Notes under the pieces: generated by a model
Told to the model about the DNA's origin: nothing
The model's database searches: none
What the model saw: only the letters and a program-made list of their open reading frames with translations
Part shown: positions 9,011-18,300 of the stretch, one piece after another
Layout of the letters: each line of letters opens with the position of its first letter
Numbering within the stretch: the stretch's first letter is position 1
Program-made: the position numbers and the translations under genes
Assembly (NCBI GenBank): GCA_947306365.1
Contig: CAMZGD010000003.1
Coordinates: 1 to 64,000 of the forward strand
DNA length: 64,000 nucleotides
Direction: 5' to 3'
Source: an uncultured Bacteroidales bacterium
GTDB taxonomy: Bacteria; Bacteroidota; Bacteroidia; Bacteroidales; UBA932

Positions 9011-10458
9011 GGCTTGACACTTGCTTTGACACGCTCGTCGGAGAATACTTCCCGGTAGACGCCGTGGGTGTCGAACGGGATCTTTTCTTTGGTGAAGTCA
9101 GGAACGTTGAAGGAATAGAGCGTGTTGTGATAGTATTTCCGGGGATTCCGCTGCGGCAGGACAAACGGTTTGGTGCAGTGTCCGTCCGCGTCGATGGAAG
9201 AGAGATACACCTGCACGTAGAGGCCGTCGTCGCGCCGGCTGCAGAAGAGGAACCAGCGGCTGTCGGAGCTCCAGTTGTGGAAACTCTCGGAGAAGGGGCT
9301 GTTGACTTCGTCGATCGGCCGGGTTTCGCCGGTGGACAGGTCCAGGAGCCAGAGGTCCGATTCCTTGTGGTCGATGGGGAAGACGCTGAAATCAGCCTGG
9401 TTGTACATAAGCCAGCGCCCGTCGTATGAAGGGCGGGGGAAGCTGACGCTGTGTCCTTCGCCGGCGGCCGGGATGAGCGTTTCGATGTCGCCCAGGGCGC
9501 CGGTTCCGGCGTCGAAGGAGGCATAGACCAGGTCGTATCGCACGCTGTCGACCTGCGCGGGAACGTCGAAGGCTTTTGCCCGGCAGAAGTAGAGCGTCTT
9601 TCCGTCGGGACTGAAGGAAGGGGAGGTCTCGAGGTATTCTTTCGTCGTGAAACGCGGGTCAACCACGAGCGAATGGTCGTCCATGTCCATCACGACCACG
9701 TCGGACGCCAGGTCGAACACTTCGATGGTGCGCTGGTCACCCGTCCAGAAGCACTGGCGGACGGGATTGATGGAGCCGGCGAACCAGCGTCCGCCCGGAT
9801 GCCAGTAGGTGTAGGCGACGTTGCCGATGGTGCTGTCCGTCTTGGTGGTCAGCCATTCGCGCCGGCCGTCCTGCTGGACGAGCGTCGCGCCGTGCCTGCC
9901 GCGAAGATGGAACATATATTGGGCGGGGTCGGTGGCGTTGGCGGTATGGCAGCCGACGCACTGGCCCGGCGTAAGGGTGCTTTCGATGATGGGATCCTCG
10001 CGGAAGTCGTGGATATTCCGCTGGTAGAGACCGATCCGGCTGTAGGTGGTGTAGCCGGGGGCTATTTTTCGATAGACGATGCCGTAGTCCGTCAGGGGCG
10101 CGTCGCTGACATACAGGATGAAATCGCGCCATTGGGTCCAGCGGCCGTCCCGGCGGCCGAGTACGGTGAACTGGAGCGTTCCGCCGGCGTTCTGTTCCGT
10201 CAGGCGGTGCCATGCCTTGACCGGGAAGGCGGCCCAGCGGCCCTTGACCTTGAGTTCGCCGCCCTTGCTGCCGGTGACCCGTACCAGCACGCGGTCGAAA
10301 TCTTCGGGAATGTTGAAGTCCAGCGGCGCGATGCCGGCGGGGATAGTGACGCCGATGTAGTCGGGATAGATGTCCGGTAGCTCGTCTACGTAGGTGGTGG
10401 TCCCGGTGCAGGCGGCCGCCAGCAGGAGCGTCGCGAGGAGATACAGGTACTTTTTCAT
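9007..10458 (-). CDS. PD40 beta-propeller lipoprotein with one CxxCH haem motif (paralogue 3)
   Basis: The ORF track extends this frame to 10944, but the first ~162 residues are out-of-frame reading through the upstream gene. The true start is MKKYLYLLATLLLAAAC at 10458, which gives 483 residues and a lipoprotein signal, and overlaps the stop of the upstream DUF6057 gene as ATGA. The block LPDIYPDYIGVTIPAGIAPLDF is close to paralogue 1. The haem motif is CVGCH. Propeller blades (YWHPGGRWFAGSIN, SPSFSPDGKTLYFC, WSSDSRWFLFCSRRDDG) lead to YYHNTLYSFNVPDF. Confidence 0.74.
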   Translation of the reverse strand: MKKYLYLLATLLLAAACTGTTTYVDELPDIYPDYIGVTIPAGIAPLDFNIPEDFDRVLVRVTGSKGGELKVKGRWAAFPVKAWHRLTEQNAGGTLQFTVLGRRDGRWTQWRDFILYVSDAPLTDYGIVYRKIAPGYTTYSRIGLYQRNIHDFREDPIIESTLTPGQCVGCHTANATDPAQYMFHLRGRHGATLVQQDGRREWLTTKTDSTIGNVAYTYWHPGGRWFAGSINPVRQCFWTGDQRTIEVFDLASDVVVMDMDDHSLVVDPRFTTKEYLETSPSFSPDGKTLYFCRAKAFDVPAQVDSVRYDLVYASFDAGTGALGDIETLIPAAGEGHSVSFPRPSYDGRWLMYNQADFSVFPIDHKESDLWLLDLSTGETRPIDEVNSPFSESFHNWSSDSRWFLFCSRRDDGLYVQVYLSSIDADGHCTKPFVLPQRNPRKYYHNTLYSFNVPDFTKEKIPFDTHGVYREVFSDERVKASVKP

Positions 10459-11903
10459 TCCGCGTCCTCCATCTGTTCGAGTTGTCCGAGCCGCTGCCAG
10501 GCTTCGTAATACTGGGCCGCCATGAAGTTGTCCTTGTTCTGGTTGTAGAGGATGGCCATCATCAGGTCGAGCGTGTTGTAGTTGGTGATGAAGTCGTCTT
10601 TGAAACGCACGTGCCGGATGTAGGCATAGACCGGATCGGACGCCACCGACGCCTCGTCCCGGATCAGGGCTTTGCGCGATTGGGCCCATTTGCGGTAGAA
10701 AAGGCTGTGGGACAGCATATCCAGGTACTTTTCGGCCCGGTCGTACCAGCCGTTGACGATGTTGCATTCGGCGATCCGGGCCATGAAGCGGCCGCTCTTG
10801 CGCCCGTTCTGGATGGATTCCTGCAGGTCGAAGCAGTACTGCAGGGTGATGTTGGGCATCCCCATCATCCAGAGCAGTTCCGCAGAGGTGATGTCCGACA
10901 GGTTGTCGCGGATGGAAGGCAGGACAAGCCCTCCGGTACCGCATTGGTAAAAATCGGTCAGGCGGCTTTCCAGCTGGCCCTGGGTAAAGAGACAGAAGTT
11001 GACCGAGCAGGCGCTGACCGGATTGTGCGGCTGGTATTTCTCCGCCCGGCGGATGACGTCGGCATAGCGCTCGTGCCGGATGAGCCAGTCATAGGCCAGC
11101 GTCTCGTGCGTGTCTTTGTCATAGGTAGCGCGGACGCCGAAGAAAGTGCCGGCCGCCAGCAAAAGGACGGTGATGGCGCCGGAAATGACCGGGCGTGCGA
11201 GCCGGAAACGCAGGTGGCACGCCAGGATACAGAGGAAGGTGACGGCCGGAATGACGATCTGCAGGACCGGCAGCGTTTCCACGAGCCGGTAGTAATTGAT
11301 GCCGAACAGGGCGTCCCGCAGGGGATATTGCGGGGCCAGGAGCCGGTATTCGGCGTAGAAAGTGAGTGCGGTCCAGCCCAGCATCAGCAGGTCGGGGAGC
11401 TTGCGCCCATCCAGCACCGAAAGCAGGATGGGGATGACGATGACCGGGCCGGCCAGCCACCACCCCAGGGGAATGAGCCAGAGCCGGTGCCAGCCTGCTT
11501 TCAGGAACAGTGGACAGGCCCACACGGCAAGCAGGATGGCGACGGCGAAGCTGGGCAGCACGTCGACGTCGCCCTGATAGACCAGCAGGAGCAGGGAGGG
11601 GATGAGGGAAAAGACGTAAGCGCCTTTGCCCACACGCCAGACGGCGCGTTGCAGCAGGACGGCGAGCAGGGCCATCACCAGGGCTCCGGCCCAGCGGATG
11701 TCGAAGAACTGTACCAGGAATTCCGACAGCCAGTCGGCCAGGCCGCCCGGCAGCGCCAGACGCTCCAGGAGATAGTCCCAGGTAAAGAGGAACAGCTGGT
11801 TCTGCTCCTGATAGGACAGGTCCTGCGGGTACAGCCACATCCAGAAAGCAAAGACGAAGGCCCCCAGCAGGGTTGTCAGAAAGAACCGGTATCGTTTATC
11901 CAT
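10455..11903 (-). CDS. DUF6057 family membrane protein (paralogue 3)
   Basis: A 482-residue protein. Its opening (FAFWMWLYPQDLSYQEQNQLFLFTWDYLLERLALPGGLADWLSEFLVQFF) matches paralogue 1 block by block. About nine membrane helices fill the first ~280 residues, followed by a helical soluble half. The C-terminal YGKxYW block of the other two is missing; the protein ends QRLGQLEQMEDAE. It is the first gene of the minus-strand unit downstream of the SGBP terminator, and its last codons overlap the PD40 start. Roles in transport or assembly of the paired lipoprotein are guesses. Confidence 0.73.
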   Translation of the reverse strand: MDKRYRFFLTTLLGAFVFAFWMWLYPQDLSYQEQNQLFLFTWDYLLERLALPGGLADWLSEFLVQFFDIRWAGALVMALLAVLLQRAVWRVGKGAYVFSLIPSLLLLVYQGDVDVLPSFAVAILLAVWACPLFLKAGWHRLWLIPLGWWLAGPVIVIPILLSVLDGRKLPDLLMLGWTALTFYAEYRLLAPQYPLRDALFGINYYRLVETLPVLQIVIPAVTFLCILACHLRFRLARPVISGAITVLLLAAGTFFGVRATYDKDTHETLAYDWLIRHERYADVIRRAEKYQPHNPVSACSVNFCLFTQGQLESRLTDFYQCGTGGLVLPSIRDNLSDITSAELLWMMGMPNITLQYCFDLQESIQNGRKSGRFMARIAECNIVNGWYDRAEKYLDMLSHSLFYRKWAQSRKALIRDEASVASDPVYAYIRHVRFKDDFITNYNTLDLMMAILYNQNKDNFMAAQYYEAWQRLGQLEQMEDAE

Positions 11904-11924
11904 GCTGCAATGCTCCTTTTAAAA

Positions 11925-11956
11925 ATAAGGCAGCCGCCGAAAAGCGGCTGCCTTAT
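11925..11956 (-). terminator. Rho-independent terminator after the susCD unit
   Basis: A perfect 13-bp stem (ATAAGGCAGCCGC paired with GCGGCTGCCTTAT, 6-base loop) lies just after the stop of the SGBP-like gene. On the minus strand it is followed by ATTTTTAAAA, a T-rich tract. It separates the susC-susD-SGBP transcript from the DUF6057/PD40 genes, which would then need their own promoter or read-through. Confidence 0.85.
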
Positions 11957-11971
11957 CAGTAGGAAAGAGGG

Positions 11972-13465
11972 TTAACGTTTCGGCTGGAATCTCCACCAGG
12001 TGGATTCAGCCCAACCCCATTCGCTGTTGCCGTTCCGGTCGATCAGCGTCAGGAGCTGGCCGTCCAGGTAGAGAATCTCGTAGTCGGTGACTTTCACGCC
12101 ACCGGCGTTGATTCTGAACGGGAACAGGATGCCGGGCTCGGCGCCGGTCGTCATGTCGCCCATCTTGTAGCCGCCGTTCTGGATCGAGAAGGCGTCGAAG
12201 TTCTCCACGGCATACGTGGAAGAAGCGATGGCGGTGCCGTCTCCCTTGTACGAGGTCACGGTGCCGTTGATCACGTCGAACACCATGTAGGCGTCGTCGC
12301 TGCCGTAGCCGTAGGCCACGCCGCCGGCGTGCTGGATCTGGCTGGTTTCCATGTCGGCCGGAGGGCAGCCCCACCAGCAGCCGGGGATCTCACCGGCCGC
12401 CACGTTGGCCTGTCCGCCGACACCGATGTAACCGCAGTTGCCCCAGGTGGCATCGACACCGGCGCTGGGCATGGTATTGTACGTCCAGGCACGGGTGGCG
12501 CCACCGGCGAGGGCGGCGTCCGGATCGGAGGCGTTCTTGAAGCGCCACCAGGTGGCTTCGCCCCAGCCCCATTCGGAATTGTCACCCTTGTAGATCAGCG
12601 ACATCATGTTCGGGTCGATGTAGATGACCTCGAACTCGTTGACACGCTGTCCGCCGGAGTTGATCTTGAACGGCATCAGGATCGGAGCGTCCGTGGTGAC
12701 GAGGGTACCGTAGAGATACTGCTCACCGGAAGGATCGTAGTCATTCAGGGAGTAGGAACCCTTGGCGATGACGGAACCGTCCGCCTTGTAGGAGATGCAC
12801 TCCATGTCTTCGTTGAAGACCATATAGGCGTTCTCGTCACCATAGCCGTAGACCGTGCCGCCGGTATGGGCGATCTGCTCGGTCTCAAGCTGGTCCGGGG
12901 TGCAGCCCCACCAGTAACCGGGGATTTCACCGGCCGCCACATTGGCCTGGCCGGGTACGCCGATGTAACCGCAGTTACCCCAGCAGGCGGTGCCGATGGT
13001 ATACCATTTCCAGGCCTTGGCGCCGGATTCGCCGGTGAGGACCTTCACGGCCGGATCGAGGTCGGCCGGTACATAGACATTGACCGTGCTCTCGAAAGAG
13101 ACGATCGATGCATCCTGGTTGATGGTGGCGACGGCGAAGGGCTGGTTCGGATCGGCACCGCGACGGGGCGTGATGTTGAACACGCCGGAAGCGCCGGTGT
13201 TGAGGATGTTCTTGGAACCGTCGGCCTTGTAGTTGTAGACCTGGACGGTCATGGCAGGTGACGTATGGTACTTGATGTAGTTACCGTCGGCCTTGGGCTC
13301 GGTGCAGGCGGCATCGGCGTACTGGCCGTCGATGTGGAAAGCGCTCTGAAGCTCGCTTGCGGCAACCGGAGCGTCGGCCTTGGGACCTTCGATGAGCACG
13401 GGCTCGCAGGAAGCGAGCAGTGCGCCTGCCACGGCAATAATTGCGAAGTAGAATATATTCTTCAT
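11972..13465 (-). CDS. Surface glycan-binding-like lipoprotein with a tandem duplicated domain
   Basis: A 497-residue lipoprotein (lipobox LLASC, Cys20) directly downstream of susD, the usual place for a surface glycan-binding protein. Residues ~30-140 form a beta-rich N-terminal domain. Residues ~150-310 and ~325-497 are two copies of one domain; both contain WGNCGYIGV, GQANVAAGEIPG, WWGC and GYG..(D/N)AYMVF, and both end with NSEWGWGEATWWRF or NSEWGWAESTWWRF. The many conserved Trp and Tyr residues suit carbohydrate stacking. I do not recognise a named family; glycan binding is inferred from position, lipidation and aromatic content. Confidence 0.72.
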   Translation of the reverse strand: MKNIFYFAIIAVAGALLASCEPVLIEGPKADAPVAASELQSAFHIDGQYADAACTEPKADGNYIKYHTSPAMTVQVYNYKADGSKNILNTGASGVFNITPRRGADPNQPFAVATINQDASIVSFESTVNVYVPADLDPAVKVLTGESGAKAWKWYTIGTACWGNCGYIGVPGQANVAAGEIPGYWWGCTPDQLETEQIAHTGGTVYGYGDENAYMVFNEDMECISYKADGSVIAKGSYSLNDYDPSGEQYLYGTLVTTDAPILMPFKINSGGQRVNEFEVIYIDPNMMSLIYKGDNSEWGWGEATWWRFKNASDPDAALAGGATRAWTYNTMPSAGVDATWGNCGYIGVGGQANVAAGEIPGCWWGCPPADMETSQIQHAGGVAYGYGSDDAYMVFDVINGTVTSYKGDGTAIASSTYAVENFDAFSIQNGGYKMGDMTTGAEPGILFPFRINAGGVKVTDYEILYLDGQLLTLIDRNGNSEWGWAESTWWRFQPKR

Positions 13466-13490
13466 AATTGTATCATTTTAGTGGGTGTCA

Positions 13491-15290
13491 TCATTGCCAG
13501 CCCGAGAAATCAAACTGGGAACCCCAGCCCTCGTTCTGTTTGAACTTGTATTCTTCGCCGGCACCGGCAGACAGGGAAATCTGGCTGCTCGGAATCGCGA
13601 TGAAGCCCTTGGTCGCCCGATAGCGTTCACCATAGCCGCCATTGTACTTGGAAGCCGTGTTGGTGTCTTCCACGCCGAGATTCCAGATCCTGACGCCTTC
13701 CTGCTTGTCCAGGGCCGCCACCGCATAGCTTTCGCCATAACGGCGCATGTCGTCGAAGCGGACACCCTCGAAGTTGAGCTCCCAGCGGCGCTCGTTGCGG
13801 ATGTTCTCGTCGTTGAGCGGACGGCTCGGCAGGCCGGCGCGGGCGCGGACCCTGTCGAACGATGCCTGGCTGCCGTTGATTTCGGCATCCATCAGCAGCA
13901 CCTCGGCGAAGCGGATCAGGATCATGTCGTTGACGCTGTTGATCTGATAGTTGTCATCGTTCCCTTCAGCCCAGGAAAGGCCCGGGAACATGACGTTGGT
14001 GAAGGACTTCATATACTTGCCCTTCTCCTCGCTCCAGGCCATCACCGGCATATTCTTGGTGTGGTAGTAGCCGGTCTCCTGGATGAACGCGTCGCCACCA
14101 TACACATACGGGCCGGCGAATTTGGTGACCTCGATGATGGATGCGTCACGGCGTGCGTCGTTCGGCTCGATGGCTTTCCAGTCGTCGACGAACGAAGGGT
14201 TGACCGGACACATGCCCCAGCCCTGGCCGAACGGCATCATCTGGCCGTCGTCGAACGACTGTTCGCGGACGCCCATGAAGAGGGCCGTCTGGTTGGAGTA
14301 GCCGATGGTGGTGCCCCAGGAAGGCTGGGTATTGAACTTGATGACGAACATCGCCTCGGGGTTGCGGGCGCCGTCGTCTTCCACCCACTTGTAGCCCTTG
14401 CCGTACCACGGGTTCTTCGGATCGCTGATGGAGCAGCGGTTCGTGTAGGCCCAGAGGTTGTGGTAGTCGTCCACGAGGGTGTAGCCGGAATTCTGGACGC
14501 AGTCGGTGATGTATTTTCCGACATCGGCCTTGGACAGTTTCGTCCCTTCGGCGATGCTCACGCCGATGGCTTCGTTCTCATAGGCCGGAAGGGTTACGTC
14601 GCTCAGGCCGTAGAAACCGGTGGCAAACAGCCAGACGCGGCCCAGAAGGGCTTCAGCGGCATATTTGTCCACGTGGCCGTCGCCGATGGACTGCCTGGCG
14701 GGCATGATGTCGGCTGCAATCTTGCAGTCCTCGACAATCTGGCCCCAGAGGGCTTCACCGCTGATCTGCGGCTGCGTAGCGTCTGCCTGGGTGGTGACGG
14801 GGCAGGGGATGTTTCCGAACATCGACGCCAGTTCGTAGTAGTACCATGCGCGGAGGAAGAAAGCCTCGCCCATATACTGTTTCAGGTCGGACACGCCGCA
14901 GTTGGGAAGGGCCTCGATCGCCGCGTTAGCGCGCGCGATGCCTTTGTAACGGGTCACATAGAAGCCGTCGTACATATCGGCACCGACATTCAGGATAAGG
15001 TCTTCGGCCTGGAACTGGGGGTCGTTCTGTCCGCCGCCGCCGAGTGCGTCGTCGGAAGAGGCGATGGACCACAGGAAGTGGTCGTGGCCCACGTTGCCGC
15101 CGTCGTTGGCGCCGATGGCGGCGCTCAGGTTGTTGTAGATGCCTGCGAGCATCTGCTCGGCATCGGTGGCGTTCACCGGGAAGTTGCTGCTGTCTTTCGA
15201 CCAGTAGTTGGTGGTGTCAAGGAACGACTCGCAGGACGCAAACGAAAGGGCAAGGGCGGCAATGACCGCGATTTTCAATATGTTTTTCAT
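13491..15290 (-). CDS. SusD/RagB family glycan-binding lipoprotein
   Basis: About 599 residues. The start at 15290 gives MKNILKIAVIAALALSFASC; the ORF-track extension MYCQIIKNESI has no signal character. Family features are LDTTNYW near the N-terminus, an N-terminal region rich in TPR helices (EAFFLRAWYYYELASMFGNIPC, AAEALLGRVWLFATG), and a C-terminal region with RFAEVLLMDAEI, RARAGLPS and NERRWELNFEGVRFDDMRRYGE, the typical SusD ending. It would cap the partner SusC and capture oligosaccharide at the cell surface. The gene starts 17 bases after the susC stop. Substrate is not readable from sequence; the neighbouring enzymes point to mannan or xyloglucan. Confidence 0.93.
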   Translation of the reverse strand: MKNILKIAVIAALALSFASCESFLDTTNYWSKDSSNFPVNATDAEQMLAGIYNNLSAAIGANDGGNVGHDHFLWSIASSDDALGGGGQNDPQFQAEDLILNVGADMYDGFYVTRYKGIARANAAIEALPNCGVSDLKQYMGEAFFLRAWYYYELASMFGNIPCPVTTQADATQPQISGEALWGQIVEDCKIAADIMPARQSIGDGHVDKYAAEALLGRVWLFATGFYGLSDVTLPAYENEAIGVSIAEGTKLSKADVGKYITDCVQNSGYTLVDDYHNLWAYTNRCSISDPKNPWYGKGYKWVEDDGARNPEAMFVIKFNTQPSWGTTIGYSNQTALFMGVREQSFDDGQMMPFGQGWGMCPVNPSFVDDWKAIEPNDARRDASIIEVTKFAGPYVYGGDAFIQETGYYHTKNMPVMAWSEEKGKYMKSFTNVMFPGLSWAEGNDDNYQINSVNDMILIRFAEVLLMDAEINGSQASFDRVRARAGLPSRPLNDENIRNERRWELNFEGVRFDDMRRYGESYAVAALDKQEGVRIWNLGVEDTNTASKYNGGYGERYRATKGFIAIPSSQISLSAGAGEEYKFKQNEGWGSQFDFSGWQ

Positions 15291-15307
15291 AATGCTTTCG
15301 TTTTTGA

Positions 15308-18300
15308 TTATTTGACAATACATACAGCGACGCGGTTCGACTCGGGGCTGCGGGAAGCATCCCGGTCGCCGGCGACGGACTTGCTGATAATCCGGCTGGC
15401 GGCGATGCCGGCCTTCTTGAGCATGTCGACCACGACATTGGCGCGCTGCTGGGAGAGATCATGGTTGATGGCGTTGGTGCCCGTTCCGCTGTCGGCGTAG
15501 CCGGTGACGGTAATCGAAGCATCCGGGTTGTCTTTCAGGATCTGGGCGATCTGTCCCAGCTTGAAGGCTTCATCCGGACGGATCTCGGACTTGCCGATGA
15601 CGAAGTAGAGGTCGTCGGAGTAGGGACCGGAGAATTCGGAACCGGAAGCGACTTTGACTTCCTTGATCACTTCCTTGACCACTTCCACGGGAACTTCGCG
15701 GACGACTTCCTTCTCAACCACCTTTTCGACCACCTTCGGGATGTAGGTGTCGACGTGGGCCGGTGCAGCATTGCTGGTCCGTGCGCCGCCGAACGCGAGG
15801 TTCATGCCGACCAGGAAGGTCTTGGCCTGCGGGTAGTAACCCAGGTCGATGCCCTTGGTCCAGCTGCTGAAGCCGGAAGAGGAACCGACCTCAGGATCGA
15901 GGCCCTTGTAGCCGGTGAAGCAGAACGGGTTCTGGGCCTGGAAATAGATGCGGCACTGGTTGAACGGAGCGTTTTTCCAGAGACGCTTGAAGTCATAGCC
16001 GAAGGTAATCGTCTGGATGCGGAAGAAGTCGGCATCCTCGATGAAGATGTCCGTGTTGTTGATATAGTTGTAGTTGGTACCGGCAACGAGGCGGGGATAG
16101 TGGTTGGAGGTGCCTTCGCCGTGCCAGTAGTTGTATACCTCGGTGGTGTAGTTGTTCCACTGGCTGTCGGTATAGCGACGGTAGGCGCGGAACACCTGCT
16201 GGCCGAACATGCCGTAACCGCTCAGGCCGAAATCAAAGCCGCGGTAGTTGAACGACAGGTTGAGGCCGAGGTTGAAGTCCGGGTTGGGATCGCCGGTCAT
16301 CGTCTTGTCGAGGTCGTTGATGACGCCGTCCTTGTTCTGGTCGATGAACTTCAGGTCGCCGGGGACTACGTTGTCCACGATGGTGCCGAGGCCCTGTGCC
16401 TTCCAGGCGTCGATCTCAGCCTGGTTCTGGAAGATGCCGTCGGTGGCATAGGTCCAGAAATAGCCGATCGGGTAGCCGACCTGGGCACGGTACATTTCAG
16501 CGATGCCCTGGACGACGTTGGTGCCGCCGTGGATGATGCCTTCATCGTTGGCAATCCGGGTGACGCGGTTCTTGTTGTAAGCACCGCTTACGCCGATGCT
16601 GTAGGAGAAGTCCGGCCCGTGGAAATCATTCCAGGTGAGGGCGAGCTCCACACCGCTGTTGCGGACGTCACCGCCGTTGATGTACGGGGCGTTGGCGCCG
16701 AAGTGTCCCATGATCGGGGCGTTGACCAGCCAGTCTTTGGTGTCCTTGCGATACCAGTCGAACGCGATGCCGAGCCGGCTGTTGAACAGGCGGGCGTCGA
16801 AACCGAGGTCGAGCTGCTGGGAAGTCTCCCAGGTGATGTCGGGATTGGCCAGCTTGTCGGCGTAGGCGCCGGTTCCGGAGTTCTGGGAAGTCGGGCCCGT
16901 ATAGAACGAATAGCCGCCGTCGGCCGCACCCACCGAAATCGTGGAGAGGTACTGGAAGTTGTCGATGTTGCAGTTACCGTTCTGGCCCCAGCTGCCGCGC
17001 AGCTTCAGGAAGTTGATGGCCCTGAGGTCCCACCAGTCTTCGTTGGTGAGCACCCAGCCTGCGGAGACGGAGGGGAAGGTGCCCCAGCGGTGACCGCGCA
17101 TGAAGTTGGAGGAACCGTCGTGACGGAGGATCAGGGAGAGCATGTAGCGCTCGTCATAGTTGTAGTTGACACGGCCGAAGAAGGAAACCAGGCCGCTGTC
17201 GCCCCAGGTCGATCCGGAGATGTCGCCCAGGGTCGGGGCGCCGGAAGTGTTGCTCACATAGGCGTACCGCCAGTCGTTGGGCCAGTTGGAGGTGGTGTTG
17301 GCCGCACCGACGCTTTCGCCGAAGCCGCTGTGCTGGAGTGTGTTACCAATCAGGGCGTCGAAGTGGTGCTTGCCGTTGATGTCAAATATGTAGTTGACGG
17401 TGTTTTCCCAGGACCAGTCCCATCCGGCATAGGCGCTCTGGCTGACAGCATCCGTATCACGGAACGACTGGTCAGTCAGCTTGTAGATGAGGCTGTACTG
17501 GCGGTAGGTGCCGGAGCTGAGGCCGTAGTTGAACTGGCTCTTCCACGTCAGGCCCTTGATGGGCTGGACGCGCAGGTTGGCCGACATTCTCAGGCCGTAG
17601 TCGTTGCTCTGGTTGTTGCCGCGGGAAGAATACGTCATTTCGGCGATCGGGTTGGTGATCGTGGACACCAGGTTCCAGATGCCGCTGTTCTTGAGCCAGT
17701 CGTATTCGGTATAGGAACCGTCGGCCTGGTAGATGGGAACGAGCGGGTTGGCGGAGAGCATGTTGAAGATATCGTTCCAGTAGGTGTTGCCCGTACCGAT
17801 GCCGCTGTTCCGCGACTGGGTGAAGGTCAGGTTCTCGCCGAAGGAGATGATGTCCAGGTCACCCTTGCGCCACAGCACGTGGTCGGAGTTCAGGCGGACG
17901 GTCATACGCTTGTAGTTGGAAGCGACCGGCTTGCCGAAGATACCTTCCTGGTTGGCGTAGCTGACGCCGATCGAGAATTTCGAGAGGTCGGAACCGCCGA
18001 CGATGTTGACGGCGTGGTTCTGGTTCGGGGCGTTGACGTTCCGGATGGCGTCGAGCCAGTTCGTGCCGACGAAGGAACCGTCCTTGATGCTGTTGTAAAG
18101 CGAAGGATTCAGGATGCCGGCCCAGTCGACGACGGGCTTGCCCATGTTGAAGTTCACCTGGTCCTGGATGTCCATGTACTGCTGGGCATTGAGGAATTCG
18201 GGCATCTTCTGCACGTTCTGGATGCCGTAGAAGCCGTCGTAGGTGACGTTCAAGGTACCGGCCTTGCCCTGCTTGGTCGTGACGAGGATGACACCGTTCG

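Noticed and set aside
10459-10944. N-terminal extension of the third PD40 frame
   Set aside because: Out-of-frame reading through the DUF6057 gene; the signal peptide begins at 10458.
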